Shown: positions 9,700 through 19,038, numbered from the stretch's first letter. The stretch is DNA of 64,000 nucleotides from Chlorogloea purpurea SAG 13.99 (GCA_016903695.1 JADQBB010000015.1:23102-87101), one strand, 5' to 3'. Numbers and translations: made by a program. The notes: generated by a model from the letters alone, not told the origin.

Positions 9700-10941
9700 A
9701 TGAACGCTTTTAAAACTTTTCGCTCCCTCCCGCCGGAAAACCTGAAGAATCTCCTAACCCTCTTCATCACCGGATTCTTTTTCTGGGCCAGTATTACCAC
9801 TTTATTACCGACTCTGCCTACTTATATAGACGACTTGGGGGGAACGAAACGAGACGTGGGCTTGATCATGGGTTCTTTCGCCATCGGTTTGATCTGCTCT
9901 CGTACCTGGTTGGGCAATTGGGCCGATCGTAGAAGTCGTAAACTGGTGATATTAATCGGTACGGTGGTGGCAGCGTCTGCCCCTCTCGGCTATCTGTTGG
10001 TGCCACATCTGAATCTTTTACCCTTGGTGCGAGCCTATCACGGTATCGCTATCGCCGCCTTCACTACCGGTTACAGCACCTTAGTCGTGGATATATCCCC
10101 ACGGGAACAAAGGGGGGAAATTATCGGTTATATGAGTTTAATCGCACCGATCGGTATGGGTATCGGCCCCGCTCTCGGTAGTTTCATTCAAGAATCATCA
10201 GGCTATGAAGTTCTCTTCATCACCTCTACCATCTTCGGTATCGTCTCTTTTTTCTTGGCTAACCTGGTGCGAGAAGCCACCGTCCAAGAGAGGCAACAAC
10301 AGCAAGAAGATTATAAGTCTTTACCCCAGCGGAGTTTTTGGGCTTTATTCATCAATCCGGCTTTTCTCTATCCCACCTTGATTTTTCTGTTGATCGGTTT
10401 ATTGTTCGGTGCTTTAATTACCTTTTTACCCCTCTTCACCCGTGAGAATGGTTTGAACTTCAGCCCTGGTTTCTTTTATAGTTACGCGGCTCTATCGAGC
10501 TTTCTAGGGCGAGTTTTAGCCGGGGGGGCCAGTGATAAGTACGGGCGCGGTATCTTCATCACCGGCAGTATTTGCTTTTATGGCTTGTCGATGATGTTAT
10601 TATCTCACGCCACCTCCAGTGCCGAGCTGATCATCGCAGCTATTTTTGAAGGCACGGGCGGGGGGATTTTATTTCCCATGTTGATCGCCCTGATCAGCGA
10701 TCGATCCTATCCCAACGAAAGGGGTCGGGTTTACGCTATCTGTATCGGTGGCTTCGACCTCGGTGGTGCTATTGCCGGCCCGATTTTAGGAATAATTGAT
10801 ATTAGCTATAAACAGATGTTTTTAGTCTCCGGTTATTTAGCTATAGTATCTTTAGTTCTCTTTTTCACCCTTTCTAATAAATCACCTCTTCGCTCTTTAA
10901 GATTCGCCTTCGGGCTAGAAAAGGATCATTATGCTTTATGA
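9700..10941 (+). CDS. MFS transporter
   Basis: A 413-residue major facilitator protein with about 12 hydrophobic segments. Motif A sits in the loop between helices 2 and 3 (GNWADRRSRKLVI), with a related partner motif in the second half (GRVLAGGASDKYGRG). The fold suggests a proton-coupled exporter in the plasma membrane. The substrate cannot be read from the sequence. Its end overlaps the start of the next gene by 11 nt, so the two are cotranslated, but the functional link to the HAD-like and NurA genes is unclear. Confidence 0.85.
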   Translation: MNAFKTFRSLPPENLKNLLTLFITGFFFWASITTLLPTLPTYIDDLGGTKRDVGLIMGSFAIGLICSRTWLGNWADRRSRKLVILIGTVVAASAPLGYLLVPHLNLLPLVRAYHGIAIAAFTTGYSTLVVDISPREQRGEIIGYMSLIAPIGMGIGPALGSFIQESSGYEVLFITSTIFGIVSFFLANLVREATVQERQQQQEDYKSLPQRSFWALFINPAFLYPTLIFLLIGLLFGALITFLPLFTRENGLNFSPGFFYSYAALSSFLGRVLAGGASDKYGRGIFITGSICFYGLSMMLLSHATSSAELIIAAIFEGTGGGILFPMLIALISDRSYPNERGRVYAICIGGFDLGGAIAGPILGIIDISYKQMFLVSGYLAIVSLVLFFTLSNKSPLRSLRFAFGLEKDHYAL

Positions 10942-11722
10942 TACACCCGCTTTGATCGCGTTGGATTTTGATGGAGTTATCTGCGACGGCATCAGGGAAT
11001 ATTTCCAAGTTAGTAAACGGGTTCACGATCTGATCTGGTACTACGAGAATCCCGCCCCGGAAACTTTAGAACCCCAATTTATCAAACTCAGACCGGTCAT
11101 AGAAACGGGTTGGGAAATGCCGCTATTATTAAGGGCTATCAACCTCAAATTTTCCGATGAACACATTCTTAGTGAATGGCCTGAAATAACCCAGCATTTA
11201 TTATATGTAATGAGTTTAGATACCATACATCACCCTAATTTCCAGAAACAGGAGCTATCGAAGTTATTAGACGGTATACGAGATCGATGGATCGCCGAAG
11301 ATCTTGATAGTTGGTTAAGTTTACATCAATTTTATGGAGGTATGATCGACAAACTATCTAGATTGTTGCGCTCCCCCACGCAAGTTTATATTATCAGCAC
11401 TAAAGAAGATCGCTTCATCTCTCAATTATTGGCTCTTGCCGGGATTGACTTTCCTAGTAGTAACTTATTCGGTAAAGAAGTTAAACAACCCAAGTACGAA
11501 ACTCTCCGTCAAATCCTTAAAGAAACTAATATTAACCCTGAAAATACCTGGTTTATCGAGGATCGTTTAGAAGCTTTAGAGTTAGTAACCGGGCAACCCG
11601 ATCTAGACCAGGTAAATTTATACCTTGCCGATTGGGGATACAATACTGCAAAAGCCAGAGATTCTCTCAAAAGTAACCCGAGAATTAAATTACTTAGTTT
11701 GGAGGAATTCACTTCATGTTAG
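10931..11722 (+). CDS. HAD-superfamily hydrolase-like protein
   Basis: A 263-residue protein with a HAD signature: the nucleophile loop LIALDFDGVICDG near the N-terminus, a motif II-like stretch YIISTKEDRF, a Lys-rich region, and the acidic motif TWFIEDRLEALE near the end. The cap region between motifs I and II is helical, as in C1-cap HAD phosphatases. The substrate is unknown. It overlaps the MFS gene (11 nt) and the NurA gene (7 nt), so a three-gene operon is likely. Confidence 0.8.
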   Translation: MLYDTPALIALDFDGVICDGIREYFQVSKRVHDLIWYYENPAPETLEPQFIKLRPVIETGWEMPLLLRAINLKFSDEHILSEWPEITQHLLYVMSLDTIHHPNFQKQELSKLLDGIRDRWIAEDLDSWLSLHQFYGGMIDKLSRLLRSPTQVYIISTKEDRFISQLLALAGIDFPSSNLFGKEVKQPKYETLRQILKETNINPENTWFIEDRLEALELVTGQPDLDQVNLYLADWGYNTAKARDSLKSNPRIKLLSLEEFTSC

Positions 11723-12912
11723 ATCTAGCCAAGTTAGCAGGACAAATTCCTGGTATTAGTCAACATTTCAAGCAAGAAGTCAACGCCAGTAAACAGAGAG
11801 TAGCCAAAGCTAGCTATTTATTAGACGAGATTAAAGATCGGCAAGAGCAATTAATAGAAGTCCATAAAGAATGGCACGATCGCTTTATTTTCTCCGCCGC
11901 CGTACCCCTGGAACCGATCGATACTCGTATCCCCATTTCTGCCGCTCCCTACACTCATAGCGTCTTCGCCACCGACGGATCTCAGATAGCCCCTTCCCAC
12001 CATGAAATCGCCTATTGTTATCTGATCAATGTAGGCCGGGTGATGTTACATTACGGACAAAATTTGCACCCCCTCCTCGATAGTATCCCCGCCGTTTATT
12101 ACAAAGCCGAAGACATATATGTATCGAAACAATGGGGGATCAAAGTAGAAGAATGGATGGGCTATCGCCGAACCGTATTAGAAGCCCAAATGCTCTCAGA
12201 AATGGCTTATCGTTGGGTCAAGCCGCCAGGGGCCCATCATGAACCTAATTTAGCCCTGGTAGATGGATCTTTAATATACTGGTTTATCGATTCCCTACCT
12301 GCGGAAGCTAAAGAACAGATATTACCCCCCATTCAAGCCGCCTGGGAACAGTTACGAAGGGCGAAAATACCTCTGGTGGGATACATCAGCGCCTCTCGCA
12401 GTACAGAGAGTATTAACTTTCTCCGCTTGCAGGCTTGCCCCCATCTCACCCCTAACTGCACCATCAATTGTGGTGATTCAGGCGAAGAAGCCGCCCCCTG
12501 CCGGGTGATCGATCCTCTCCGCGATGCTTCCTTATGGGGCTTCTTATTAAGTCCTGGGGAGAGAGGCCCGTTATGGCAGAGTTATTTAAGAATTTTGGAT
12601 TCCTACGAACCCCAACAGCGCATTTATTTCTGTTATCTTCATGTGGGAACAGAAATAGCGAGGATCGAGATTCCCGCCTGGGTGGCAGAGGATAAAGAAT
12701 TATTCGATCGATCTCTAGCTATTATCCTCGGTCAAGTTAGCAAAGGCTACGGCTATCCGGTATCTCTAGCAGAAGCCCACAATCAAGCGGTAATTAGAAG
12801 CGCCGACAGAACTCGTTTTTTCGCCCTCCTCGAACAACAGATGATCAAAGCCGGTATGCACAACGTGGCTACTTCCTATAAGGAGGCCCGCAAGCGGGGG
12901 AGTATCGCTTAA
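11716..12912 (+). CDS. nurA: NurA-domain DNA repair nuclease
   Basis: A 398-residue protein with the two Asp motifs of the NurA fold, FATDGSQIAPSHHE and LALVDGSLIYWF, which supply metal ligands in archaeal NurA (a 5'-3' exo/endonuclease that resects double-strand breaks with the HerA ATPase). Cyanobacteria carry distant NurA relatives. No HerA gene is visible in the window. The start ATG overlaps the end of the HAD-like gene. It is convergent with the DndE-family gene, with 4 nt between the stops, so two DNA-metabolism proteins abut here. Confidence 0.8.
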   Translation: MLDLAKLAGQIPGISQHFKQEVNASKQRVAKASYLLDEIKDRQEQLIEVHKEWHDRFIFSAAVPLEPIDTRIPISAAPYTHSVFATDGSQIAPSHHEIAYCYLINVGRVMLHYGQNLHPLLDSIPAVYYKAEDIYVSKQWGIKVEEWMGYRRTVLEAQMLSEMAYRWVKPPGAHHEPNLALVDGSLIYWFIDSLPAEAKEQILPPIQAAWEQLRRAKIPLVGYISASRSTESINFLRLQACPHLTPNCTINCGDSGEEAAPCRVIDPLRDASLWGFLLSPGERGPLWQSYLRILDSYEPQQRIYFCYLHVGTEIARIEIPAWVAEDKELFDRSLAIILGQVSKGYGYPVSLAEAHNQAVIRSADRTRFFALLEQQMIKAGMHNVATSYKEARKRGSIA

Positions 12913-12916
12913 TAAT

Positions 12917-13312
12917 CTAAGGAATTTTATCGTTTAAAACTAAACCCACTAAACCTTCAATGTTATTAATTTTCGCCTCGTTGGCCAGATAATCAATACC
13001 ACGGTGTAAATGAAGGCGGAATTGTTGACTTAACGTTTCTTTATCCGTTCCTAAACCATCGTTATGACACCGCTGTTTGAGGGCGATTAATAATATATTT
13101 CTCATGTCACCGCCGAAAACTTTCCAAGTCATCTCCACGTTACTATCAGTCGTGATATTAATAGCGGGCGGGGGAGTCGGGCGGGACAGGGAAACACAAA
13201 ACGCCCAACGACAAAGTATATTCCATTGGTCTATTTTCGTGACTCTTTTTAACCTCGTCAATTGTTCTTTAGCCTTTTCCGATAGACGAAATCGATCGAT
13301 CCCCGATTCCAT
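12917..13312 (-). CDS. dndE: DndE-family protein (DNA phosphorothioation), no dnd partner in view
   Basis: A 131-residue protein whose first half ([19 protein letters not shown], then WNILCRWAFCVSLSRP) and end (LHLHRGIDYLAN) fit the DndE family, which binds DNA and is needed in DndBCDE phosphorothioate systems. No dndA, B, C or D lies anywhere in the window. Its 5' end overlaps the 3' end of cbiX by 44 nt, which is long for a same-strand pair. A shorter form would have to begin at the non-standard codon for Ile5. It may be expressed from the cbiX-cofH transcript. Family assignment is fairly firm; a role in sulfur modification in this organism is inference. Confidence 0.75.
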   Translation of the reverse strand: MESGIDRFRLSEKAKEQLTRLKRVTKIDQWNILCRWAFCVSLSRPTPPPAINITTDSNVEMTWKVFGGDMRNILLIALKQRCHNDGLGTDKETLSQQFRLHLHRGIDYLANEAKINNIEGLVGLVLNDKIP

Positions 13313-14024
13313 ACAATTCCTCGCTGATAATCCTAGCTAATTTTACATCAGCTCCTAGAGGCTCTAATAAATTTAGTTTCAAGCCCATATATTTATCCTG
13401 TAATAACCCCACTTCCCCGGCTATAGCATCGGTTATCCCCCCTTGGAATAAAAAATAGGGGGCGATATGGATAATTTTCTCACCCCGCCTCGCTAAAGTT
13501 TCTATCCCTGTTTCCAGTCGGGGGCTAACCGCCCAATAAGCCGGGATAGCAGCACCCAAACCCCTCGCCAGCGTATTAACTTTTTCTATGCCTTCAGTCC
13601 GACGAGTGCCGTGGGAAAGTAAAATTCTCCCGCCGCCCCTCAAACCGTCGAACTTTTGGGCCATTAAAGAAATTATGCCCCCATAATCCCCCAAGTAATC
13701 GCACAGGAATAACTCCACACCCGTGTTACCGCCTGCGAGTTTGATCTCGGCGGGAATATCTACCCGTACGTGAACTCCAGGTAAGAGGAAAAGGGGTACT
13801 ATATACAGGCGAGATGCCCCGATAATTTTGCCCCTGTGGGCGAGGCTTTTAATAACTTCGTGTAAAGGTATGGGCGTTAATTCTAGAAAAGCCTTTTCTA
13901 CGATCGCCCCTGACCCATGCCGACTCAACTCTTGACGAACGATATCGGTTAGTTTTGCCGCCGCCGATTGCGATCGTTCATCCCTACTGCCGTGAAATAC
14001 CAGGAGATAGATATTAGCAATCAT
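13269..14024 (-). CDS. cbiX: CbiX/SirB-type chelatase
   Basis: A 251-residue class II chelatase-like protein. The N-terminus ([14 protein letters not shown]) carries the conserved His of the sirohydrochlorin chelatase fold. A second half-domain contains [13 protein letters not shown] and [12 protein letters not shown], as in two-domain CbiX. It would insert Co2+ (B12) or Fe2+ (siroheme) into sirohydrochlorin. It overlaps the upstream cofH by 4 nt (ATGA junction), indicating coupled translation, and its last 44 nt overlap dndE. CobB/CbiA, a later B12 step, lies at 26617-27990. Confidence 0.85.
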   Translation of the reverse strand: MIANIYLLVFHGSRDERSQSAAAKLTDIVRQELSRHGSGAIVEKAFLELTPIPLHEVIKSLAHRGKIIGASRLYIVPLFLLPGVHVRVDIPAEIKLAGGNTGVELFLCDYLGDYGGIISLMAQKFDGLRGGGRILLSHGTRRTEGIEKVNTLARGLGAAIPAYWAVSPRLETGIETLARRGEKIIHIAPYFLFQGGITDAIAGEVGLLQDKYMGLKLNLLEPLGADVKLARIISEELYGIGDRSISSIGKG

Positions 14025-15160
14025 AGAAGATTATACAGGGTATCCCGTTGACGATAGGGGCGAGCGATCGATGTAATCGCCCCCTGTAATTCCGGCACTG
14101 TCATGCAAGTCCCACCTTTCGCCCCGGCCATAGTAGTTATATGTTCTTCCATCAATGTGCCGCCAATATCATTACAACCCCAATTAAGAGCCGTCGTCGC
14201 CCCCGATAAACCCAATTTCACCCAACTCGGTTGATGATTGACTATCCAGTTGCCCAGATAGATCCTGCCCACCGCAGTTAATAGTAAATTATCTTCTAAA
14301 ATCGGTTGGTCTCGCCCCACTCTATGGCGTAGAGGTTTCGGTGCTGATTCACCCACGAAAGGGAGGATGATAAACTCGGTAATTCTAGCTTCATAATTTC
14401 TCGTCACGGCAGTCTGTTGTAACGAGCGTAATTTTTCCAGATGGATGATTTGCTCTTCGGCAGTTTCGATATGACCTGACAGAATCGTGCTAGTGGTGGG
14501 CAATCCCAAACGGTGGGCCGTGCTTACTATTTCTATCCATGTGTCGGTGTTGATTTTTTCGGGACAGATTACCCGTCTCACCCTGTCGTCTAATACCTCC
14601 GCCGCCGTACCTGGCATCGACCCCACTCCGGCCTCTTGTAAAGATGAAATCACCTTTTCATAACTCATGCCATCTTCTCTGGCGATGAATTGTACTTCTT
14701 GGGGGGAGAAAGCGTGCAGATGGAGACTCGGAAATTGATTCTTTATACTCTTGATAATATTTACATAATATGCTAAAGAGCTACCAGTCTGTTTGGCCTT
14801 AAGATTCAGCCCTCCCTGCATACAGATTTCCGTAGCGTCTTGAGCCACAGCTAAAGCGCATTTTTCGAGAATTTGCGCTGTATCGAGCCAGAAGGCGGAT
14901 TCGTCTCCCTCATCGCTACGGAAAGCGCAAAAGCTACAGTGTTGTTCACAGATATTGGTGAAATTAATATTGCGATTGATCACGTAGGTGACGGTATCGC
15001 CCACCTGCTGCCGCCGGAGGGCATCGGCGTTAGAGCGAATGAGTTCTATAGTTTCAGGATGTCTTTGCCGTAGTAAATACAAGCCCTCATCAGGAGATAA
15101 ATCATCTCCCCTGTGAGCCTTAGAAAGAATCGAATCGATGCGGGGTGTAGTGGTAATCAC
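14021..15160 (-). CDS. cofH: 7,8-didemethyl-8-hydroxy-5-deazariboflavin synthase, subunit 2 (CofH)
   Basis: A 379-residue radical SAM enzyme. The [4Fe-4S]-binding motif CEQHCSFC is near residue 71, followed by EICMQGGLN and [10 protein letters not shown] typical of the CofH/MqnC group. With CofG it makes the deazaflavin chromophore Fo, used by cyanobacteria in photolyases. CofG is not in the window. It starts 30 nt downstream of the DUF3318 gene and overlaps cbiX by 4 nt. MqnE/MqnC are alternatives in the same superfamily, but the overall sequence fits CofH best. Confidence 0.88.
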   Translation of the reverse strand: MITTTPRIDSILSKAHRGDDLSPDEGLYLLRQRHPETIELIRSNADALRRQQVGDTVTYVINRNINFTNICEQHCSFCAFRSDEGDESAFWLDTAQILEKCALAVAQDATEICMQGGLNLKAKQTGSSLAYYVNIIKSIKNQFPSLHLHAFSPQEVQFIAREDGMSYEKVISSLQEAGVGSMPGTAAEVLDDRVRRVICPEKINTDTWIEIVSTAHRLGLPTTSTILSGHIETAEEQIIHLEKLRSLQQTAVTRNYEARITEFIILPFVGESAPKPLRHRVGRDQPILEDNLLLTAVGRIYLGNWIVNHQPSWVKLGLSGATTALNWGCNDIGGTLMEEHITTMAGAKGGTCMTVPELQGAITSIARPYRQRDTLYNLL

Positions 15161-15190
15161 GGAGAGAAAGTAAAATCGGCGGTGTTATTA

Positions 15191-15805
15191 TTATCTCTCT
15201 TCTCTCACCCGATCGGGTACACCCACGGCCGAGAGATTGGCTAACTTTTTCAAATTCTGACAGCGTACTAATTCCGAGAAAGATAAACTTCTCCCGCCCT
15301 CTATTTCACCGCTCGTTTCGAGCGCTTTCAATAATTGCCTCGCCGCCTCCGTCTCCGAATAACCCCGTCTGCCCGCTACCTTAATCGCCACTTCATCCGC
15401 CTCTATTTCCTTCGCCAGATTATTATTATTGCGCCACACCTGCTGCCCCGCAAGTGCCGTCAGGGCAGCACTTGCGACTATGCCCACCGCGTCCCCTTGA
15501 ACCACCTGTGCGGTTAAACCCAACACCCCGGCAAGGGTTACGGCTTGATATAGGCTTGGCTTGAACCATTTCACGCCCGTTAAAACGGCCACGGCCCTCA
15601 ATAAAGTTAAATCTCTTTCGCCTCTAGATAATTTCCGCCACAGATCAAAATTAATGTAGATAGGTCTCGTACCGCGTTGCCAAGGCAGAGGGAATACGGT
15701 GTCGATGAGCTTGGTCTGTTGAGGTTTACTGACTATTCTCGTCAACATTCTCCCAGAGGCCGGCATCATATCCAGTAAATGACTAATTTCTGTATCTTGA
15801 TTCAT
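15191..15805 (-). CDS. DUF3318 family protein
   Basis: A 204-residue cyanobacterial protein with the DUF3318 layout: IYINFDLWRKLSRGERDLTLLRAV, a hydrophobic middle (about residues 86-120) that could span or lie on a membrane, then KEIEADEVAIKVAGRRGYSE. The stretch LSRGERDLTLLRAV followed by EIEADEVA loosely resembles the geometry of a metallopeptidase, but I see no HExxH. Function is unknown. It lies upstream of cofH on the same strand and may be in the same transcript. Confidence 0.75.
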   Translation of the reverse strand: MNQDTEISHLLDMMPASGRMLTRIVSKPQQTKLIDTVFPLPWQRGTRPIYINFDLWRKLSRGERDLTLLRAVAVLTGVKWFKPSLYQAVTLAGVLGLTAQVVQGDAVGIVASAALTALAGQQVWRNNNNLAKEIEADEVAIKVAGRRGYSETEAARQLLKALETSGEIEGGRSLSFSELVRCQNLKKLANLSAVGVPDRVREER

Positions 15806-15832
15806 TTCCAGGGCTACTCATTGGTGTCTTGA

Positions 15833-16012
15833 TCAATGAGTATAATGGCTTTTGGAAGCGATTTCCTTGTGTAAACAAGTTTCTAGCAGTTGAATTTTGT
15901 AGAGATACCAGAACCTATGAGGCCGCCATACCGAGGCATAATAGGGATCGAAAAGGGGTTGGTTGAGGTATTGCCAGACGGGATGACAGACTTGTTTAAC
16001 TTTCCACATCAT
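15833..16012 (-). CDS. 59-residue Trp/Tyr-rich small protein
   Basis: A small ORF on the minus strand starting at the ATG at 16012 (or 16009). AAGGAG lies a typical distance upstream (complement of about 16021-16026). The product begins MMWKVKQVCHPVWQYLN and continues PLFDPYYASVWRPHRFWYLY; it has four Trp, five Tyr and two Cys, an unusual but non-random composition that looks like real protein. I do not recognise the family. It sits 27 nt upstream of the DUF3318 gene on the same strand. Confidence 0.55.
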   Translation of the reverse strand: MMWKVKQVCHPVWQYLNQPLFDPYYASVWRPHRFWYLYKIQLLETCLHKEIASKSHYTH

Positions 16013-16187
16013 GATAAAAACTCCTTCGCGTGTGAGGTAGTATGGATGAAAATATTAGACCGATAGGGATTATCTCGGTGATTAAGATCCCCACTTACTA
16101 ATTTGACAGATTTTACCCATTCTATCTTTAGAGAGAACTACTGAAGATTGATGTTTACTATATCTTTATTGAGTAATTTTACTGACA

Positions 16188-16970
16188 TTATTTATGGACG
16201 CTACCGTCGGGGAGAATCGCCCCCGTCAGTATCGCTCCCGTTAGTTTTACCATGATGCGCTTTCCATAGCCTACTTTGGCATCTCGCAAGTCCGCACCCG
16301 ATAAATCCGAACCGCTTAAATCAGCGCCGATTAAGTTACATTCTCGTAAATTAGCCTCTCTTAAGTTCGCTTCTAAGAGATTGGCCCGGAAAAGATTAGC
16401 CCCTTGGAGATTAGCTTTCTCTAAATTGATTTTGTGTAAGAAACTATCGCTCAAGTCGGCTTGTCTTAAGTCCGCTTCCGAGAGATTACGAGACGATAAA
16501 TCTTTCTCTTTGAGATTAGCACCTTTGAGATCGGCTTTACTGAGATCCCGATAGTAGGGACGAGTTTGCTGGTGATGATGTTGACTCTGATGGGGTTGTT
16601 GCTGCCCGTGGTGTTGACTCTGATGGGGTTGTTGCGGCTGGTGATGTTGGGCGCGATATTGATTCTGAGGGGGCGTTTCTTGCTTTTTAGTTTTGGTCTG
16701 GGGAGAGCGGCGAGGAGGGCCGTTCGAGCTTTTATTCTGGGCTGGTTGGGCTAAATCGGGGCTATTTTGATGTATTTGCCGTAATTGTTCCCTAGCGTCG
16801 TTAATTTCCTTTAATTTCGCCGTGGCTTTTTCTAACAGTCTCTGATTATCTTTGGGAATACGATCGGGATGCCAGACGAATACCAAGTCTTTATAAGCTT
16901 GGTTGATCTCGTCCAAAGATGCCCCTGTTTCTAGCCCCAGGGCTTTATAATATCGATCGAGTTCTGTCAT
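16188..16970 (-). CDS. J-domain protein with pentapeptide repeats
   Basis: A 260-residue fusion. Residues 1-65 are a J-domain with the HPD tripeptide in FVWHPDRIPKDN, so it should stimulate an Hsp70. Residues about 75-140 are a low-complexity Gln/His-rich linker encoded by tandem DNA repeats. The remainder is a pentapeptide-repeat solenoid (ADLKGANLKEKDL, ANLQGANLFRANLLEANL, GADLSGSDLSGADL). J-domain plus pentapeptide is a recurrent cyanobacterial arrangement, with the solenoid thought to bind client or partner proteins. It has no operon partner on its strand within 180 nt. Confidence 0.85.
   Translation of the reverse strand: MTELDRYYKALGLETGASLDEINQAYKDLVFVWHPDRIPKDNQRLLEKATAKLKEINDAREQLRQIHQNSPDLAQPAQNKSSNGPPRRSPQTKTKKQETPPQNQYRAQHHQPQQPHQSQHHGQQQPHQSQHHHQQTRPYYRDLSKADLKGANLKEKDLSSRNLSEADLRQADLSDSFLHKINLEKANLQGANLFRANLLEANLREANLRECNLIGADLSGSDLSGADLRDAKVGYGKRIMVKLTGAILTGAILPDGSVHK
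16581..16634. repeat. 33-nt period tandem repeat inside the J-domain protein linker
   Basis: An identical 21-nt segment occurs at 16581-16601 and 16614-16634 (TTGACTCTGATGGGGTTGTT plus G), giving a 33-nt period. It encodes the Gln/His-rich linker. The period is a multiple of three, so copy-number change would keep the frame. Confidence 0.85.
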
Positions 16971-17156
16971 TTACAATTTCTCCCATCAAATAGGCACATC
17001 ACCCTCGATTCCCTGTAATTTCTGCTTTCGCTCCCGTCGATCGTCCGTATTCTCTTAGCATAGTTTTACTACCGTCTATTTGGTACGGTAGAACCCAAAA
17101 ATTACGAAAAGTTTTATATTTGGGCCATGACTGCGGGCTAAATTGTAGCTAACACA

Positions 17157-17837
17157 TCAGTTACCGAGGCTCTTTTTCAATCTGCGAACTCTTTCGGTGA
17201 TCTTTCCCCAGGCTTTGTCTTTTACCAAATCTCTAGGGAATAAATCCCCCGATAAACCCACTGCGATCGCTCCTTTCTCGATAAAATCCCGCGCGTTATC
17301 TAATGTCACTCCCCCTGTAGGAATTAAGGGCATATCCCCTAACGGCCCCTGTAAACTTTTAATATAATCCACTCCTCCTAATGCCCCCACGGGAAATACT
17401 TTCACGCAACTGGCCCCCATCTGCCACGCCGTTACTATTTCCGTCGGTGTTAAAGCCCCCGGAATCATCGGCAGACGATTATTAATAGCAGTTTCAATTA
17501 AAGTTTTATTCACGTAAGGTGTGAAACAAAATTGCACGCCCGTCTCTATAGCTGCCGCCAGTTCATCGGGAGTTAAAATAGTACCAGTGCCGATCGGACA
17601 ATGAGGTAAAGACGAGCGTAAATGTCCGATAATTTCCGCCGGTTGACAACTATTCCAAGTGATTTCTATTAACTTTATTCCCCCCGCCGCCGCCGCATTT
17701 CCTAAAGCTATGCCCTCTTTTATATCTTTCGTGCGAATTACAGCGATAACCTTTTCCCTTTTCAGCAATTCACACCAATCTCGCTCATAATCTCCCCGCC
17801 CATCAACCGTATATTTATCAGATTGAGTCCTTACCAT
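17157..17837 (-). CDS. eda: KDPG/KHG aldolase
   Basis: A 226-residue class I aldolase of the Entner-Doudoroff pathway. Visible landmarks are VIAVIRTKDIKEG near the start, LIEITWNS with the catalytic Glu, IGTGTIL, VQFCFTPYVNKTLI and the Schiff-base Lys in ASCVKVFPVGALGG, then PTGGVTLDN. It cleaves 2-keto-3-deoxy-6-phosphogluconate to pyruvate and glyceraldehyde 3-phosphate. The first 25 residues extend beyond the usual start and could be shorter in reality. It is divergent from the Uma2 gene at 17901. Confidence 0.88.
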   Translation of the reverse strand: MVRTQSDKYTVDGRGDYERDWCELLKREKVIAVIRTKDIKEGIALGNAAAAGGIKLIEITWNSCQPAEIIGHLRSSLPHCPIGTGTILTPDELAAAIETGVQFCFTPYVNKTLIETAINNRLPMIPGALTPTEIVTAWQMGASCVKVFPVGALGGVDYIKSLQGPLGDMPLIPTGGVTLDNARDFIEKGAIAVGLSGDLFPRDLVKDKAWGKITERVRRLKKSLGN

Positions 17838-17900
17838 TACCCCTCACAATCACCCTATATAATTTATTTAGATACACACTCACCGATAGCCGATAAATTT

Positions 17901-18470
17901 ATGATGGCTCTAGAATTAAAACATTTACCTTTGAGCGAAGAGCAATTTTATCAGCTTTGCTCCGATAATGGGGACTTAAGACTAGAACGTACTGCCGAAG
18001 GAGATATTATTATCATGCCACCTACAGGAGGGGAAACGGGGAACAGAAATGTCGAAATAGTTTTTCAATTACAGGCGTGGCAAAAACAGAAGAAGCTAGG
18101 TAAAGTTTTTGACTCGTCTACCGGTTACACACTACCTAACGGTGCGGTGCGCGCTCCCGATGCGTCTTGGATACCTCTAGAAAAATGGAATTCCCTGACC
18201 TCCGCTCAGAGAGAAAAGTTTTTACCTTTATGTCCCGACTTCGCCATCGAACTAATGTCCCCTAGTGATACTCTCCCCGAAACTCGTAAAAAGATGGAAG
18301 AGTATTTAGCTAACGGCACTAAACTAGGCTGGTTAATTAACCCGAAAACTCGACAGGTGCAAATCTATCGCCCCGAGCGAGAAACGGAAATTGTCAACGA
18401 TCCGCGAACCCTATCGGGAGAAGATATTTTACCCGACTTAGTTTTCCATGTGGGCGAAGTTTGGGACTAG
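17901..18470 (+). CDS. Uma2-family (DUF820) restriction-endonuclease-like protein
   Basis: A 189-residue PD-(D/E)XK-fold protein of the Uma2 family, abundant in cyanobacteria. Family landmarks are LSEEQFYQLC, IIMPPTGGETGNRN, AVRAPDASWI with a likely catalytic Asp, and PDFAIELMSPSD with the catalytic Glu, then LGWLINPKTRQVQIYRP. The frame is open from 17823, but the double ATG at 17901/17904 gives the normal family length. The biological role of Uma2 proteins is not settled. A second member lies at 22957-23526. Confidence 0.85.
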   Translation: MMALELKHLPLSEEQFYQLCSDNGDLRLERTAEGDIIIMPPTGGETGNRNVEIVFQLQAWQKQKKLGKVFDSSTGYTLPNGAVRAPDASWIPLEKWNSLTSAQREKFLPLCPDFAIELMSPSDTLPETRKKMEEYLANGTKLGWLINPKTRQVQIYRPERETEIVNDPRTLSGEDILPDLVFHVGEVWD

Positions 18471-18471
18471 T

Positions 18472-19026
18472 TCAACGTCCCAAGATAGCCTTAATGAATG
18501 AAGGTCGCCCGGACAACCTTTCAATATAAGCTAACACCGATGGATAGGGACTCAAGTCCACTTTTAACATCATCGGCACGTAGGCTAATATGGAACCCAC
18601 GGCCACATCGGCCACGGTGAAATCGTCTCCCAATAGATAAGGATGTTTCCCTAACATCTCATTTAAAGGGGTTAGTAATTTCGGCATCTCTTTTTCTCGA
18701 CTCGCTTCCACGAATAAACCCGTGGCCAAAGTAGAATTACCAAAAAGTACCCACTGGCTGTAAATACTCCTGGTTTGTAGGTCATTCGCCCCACCACCGT
18801 ATTTCTCGGCCAAGTAGAGTAGAATAGCCCCCGATTCCCATAAAGTGAAGCCATCGTCATCGATCGCTGGAACCTTCCCGAAAGGATTAATATCGGTAAA
18901 GGGAGACCGACGATGTTCGCCGCTGTCCATATCCAGCAGGAGGAACTCGTAAGGAATCCCCAATTCTTCCAGATACCACAGCACGATCGAAGCCCGACTG
19001 CGCGCGCCACCATAAACCTTGATCAT
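18472..19026 (-). CDS. glutathione S-transferase family protein
   Basis: A 184-residue GST. The N-terminal thioredoxin-fold domain reads MIKVYGGARSRASIVLWYLE, followed by the cis-Pro/substrate motif GKVPAIDDDG and WESGAILLYLAEKYGG. The helical C-terminal domain contains GDDFTVADVAVGSIL, the N-capping box and hydrophobic staple of GSTs. It is slightly short for the family but complete. It is convergent with the Uma2 gene, with 1 nt between the stops, and lies 12 nt downstream of the next gene on its strand. Confidence 0.88.
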   Translation of the reverse strand: MIKVYGGARSRASIVLWYLEELGIPYEFLLLDMDSGEHRRSPFTDINPFGKVPAIDDDGFTLWESGAILLYLAEKYGGGANDLQTRSIYSQWVLFGNSTLATGLFVEASREKEMPKLLTPLNEMLGKHPYLLGDDFTVADVAVGSILAYVPMMLKVDLSPYPSVLAYIERLSGRPSFIKAILGR

Positions 19027-19038
19027 AAAATCTCGCCC

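Noticed and set aside
17069..17091. Hairpin CTACCGT/ACGGTAG as terminator of eda
   Set aside because: It lies at a plausible place but has no T-run on the minus strand, so I did not annotate a terminator.
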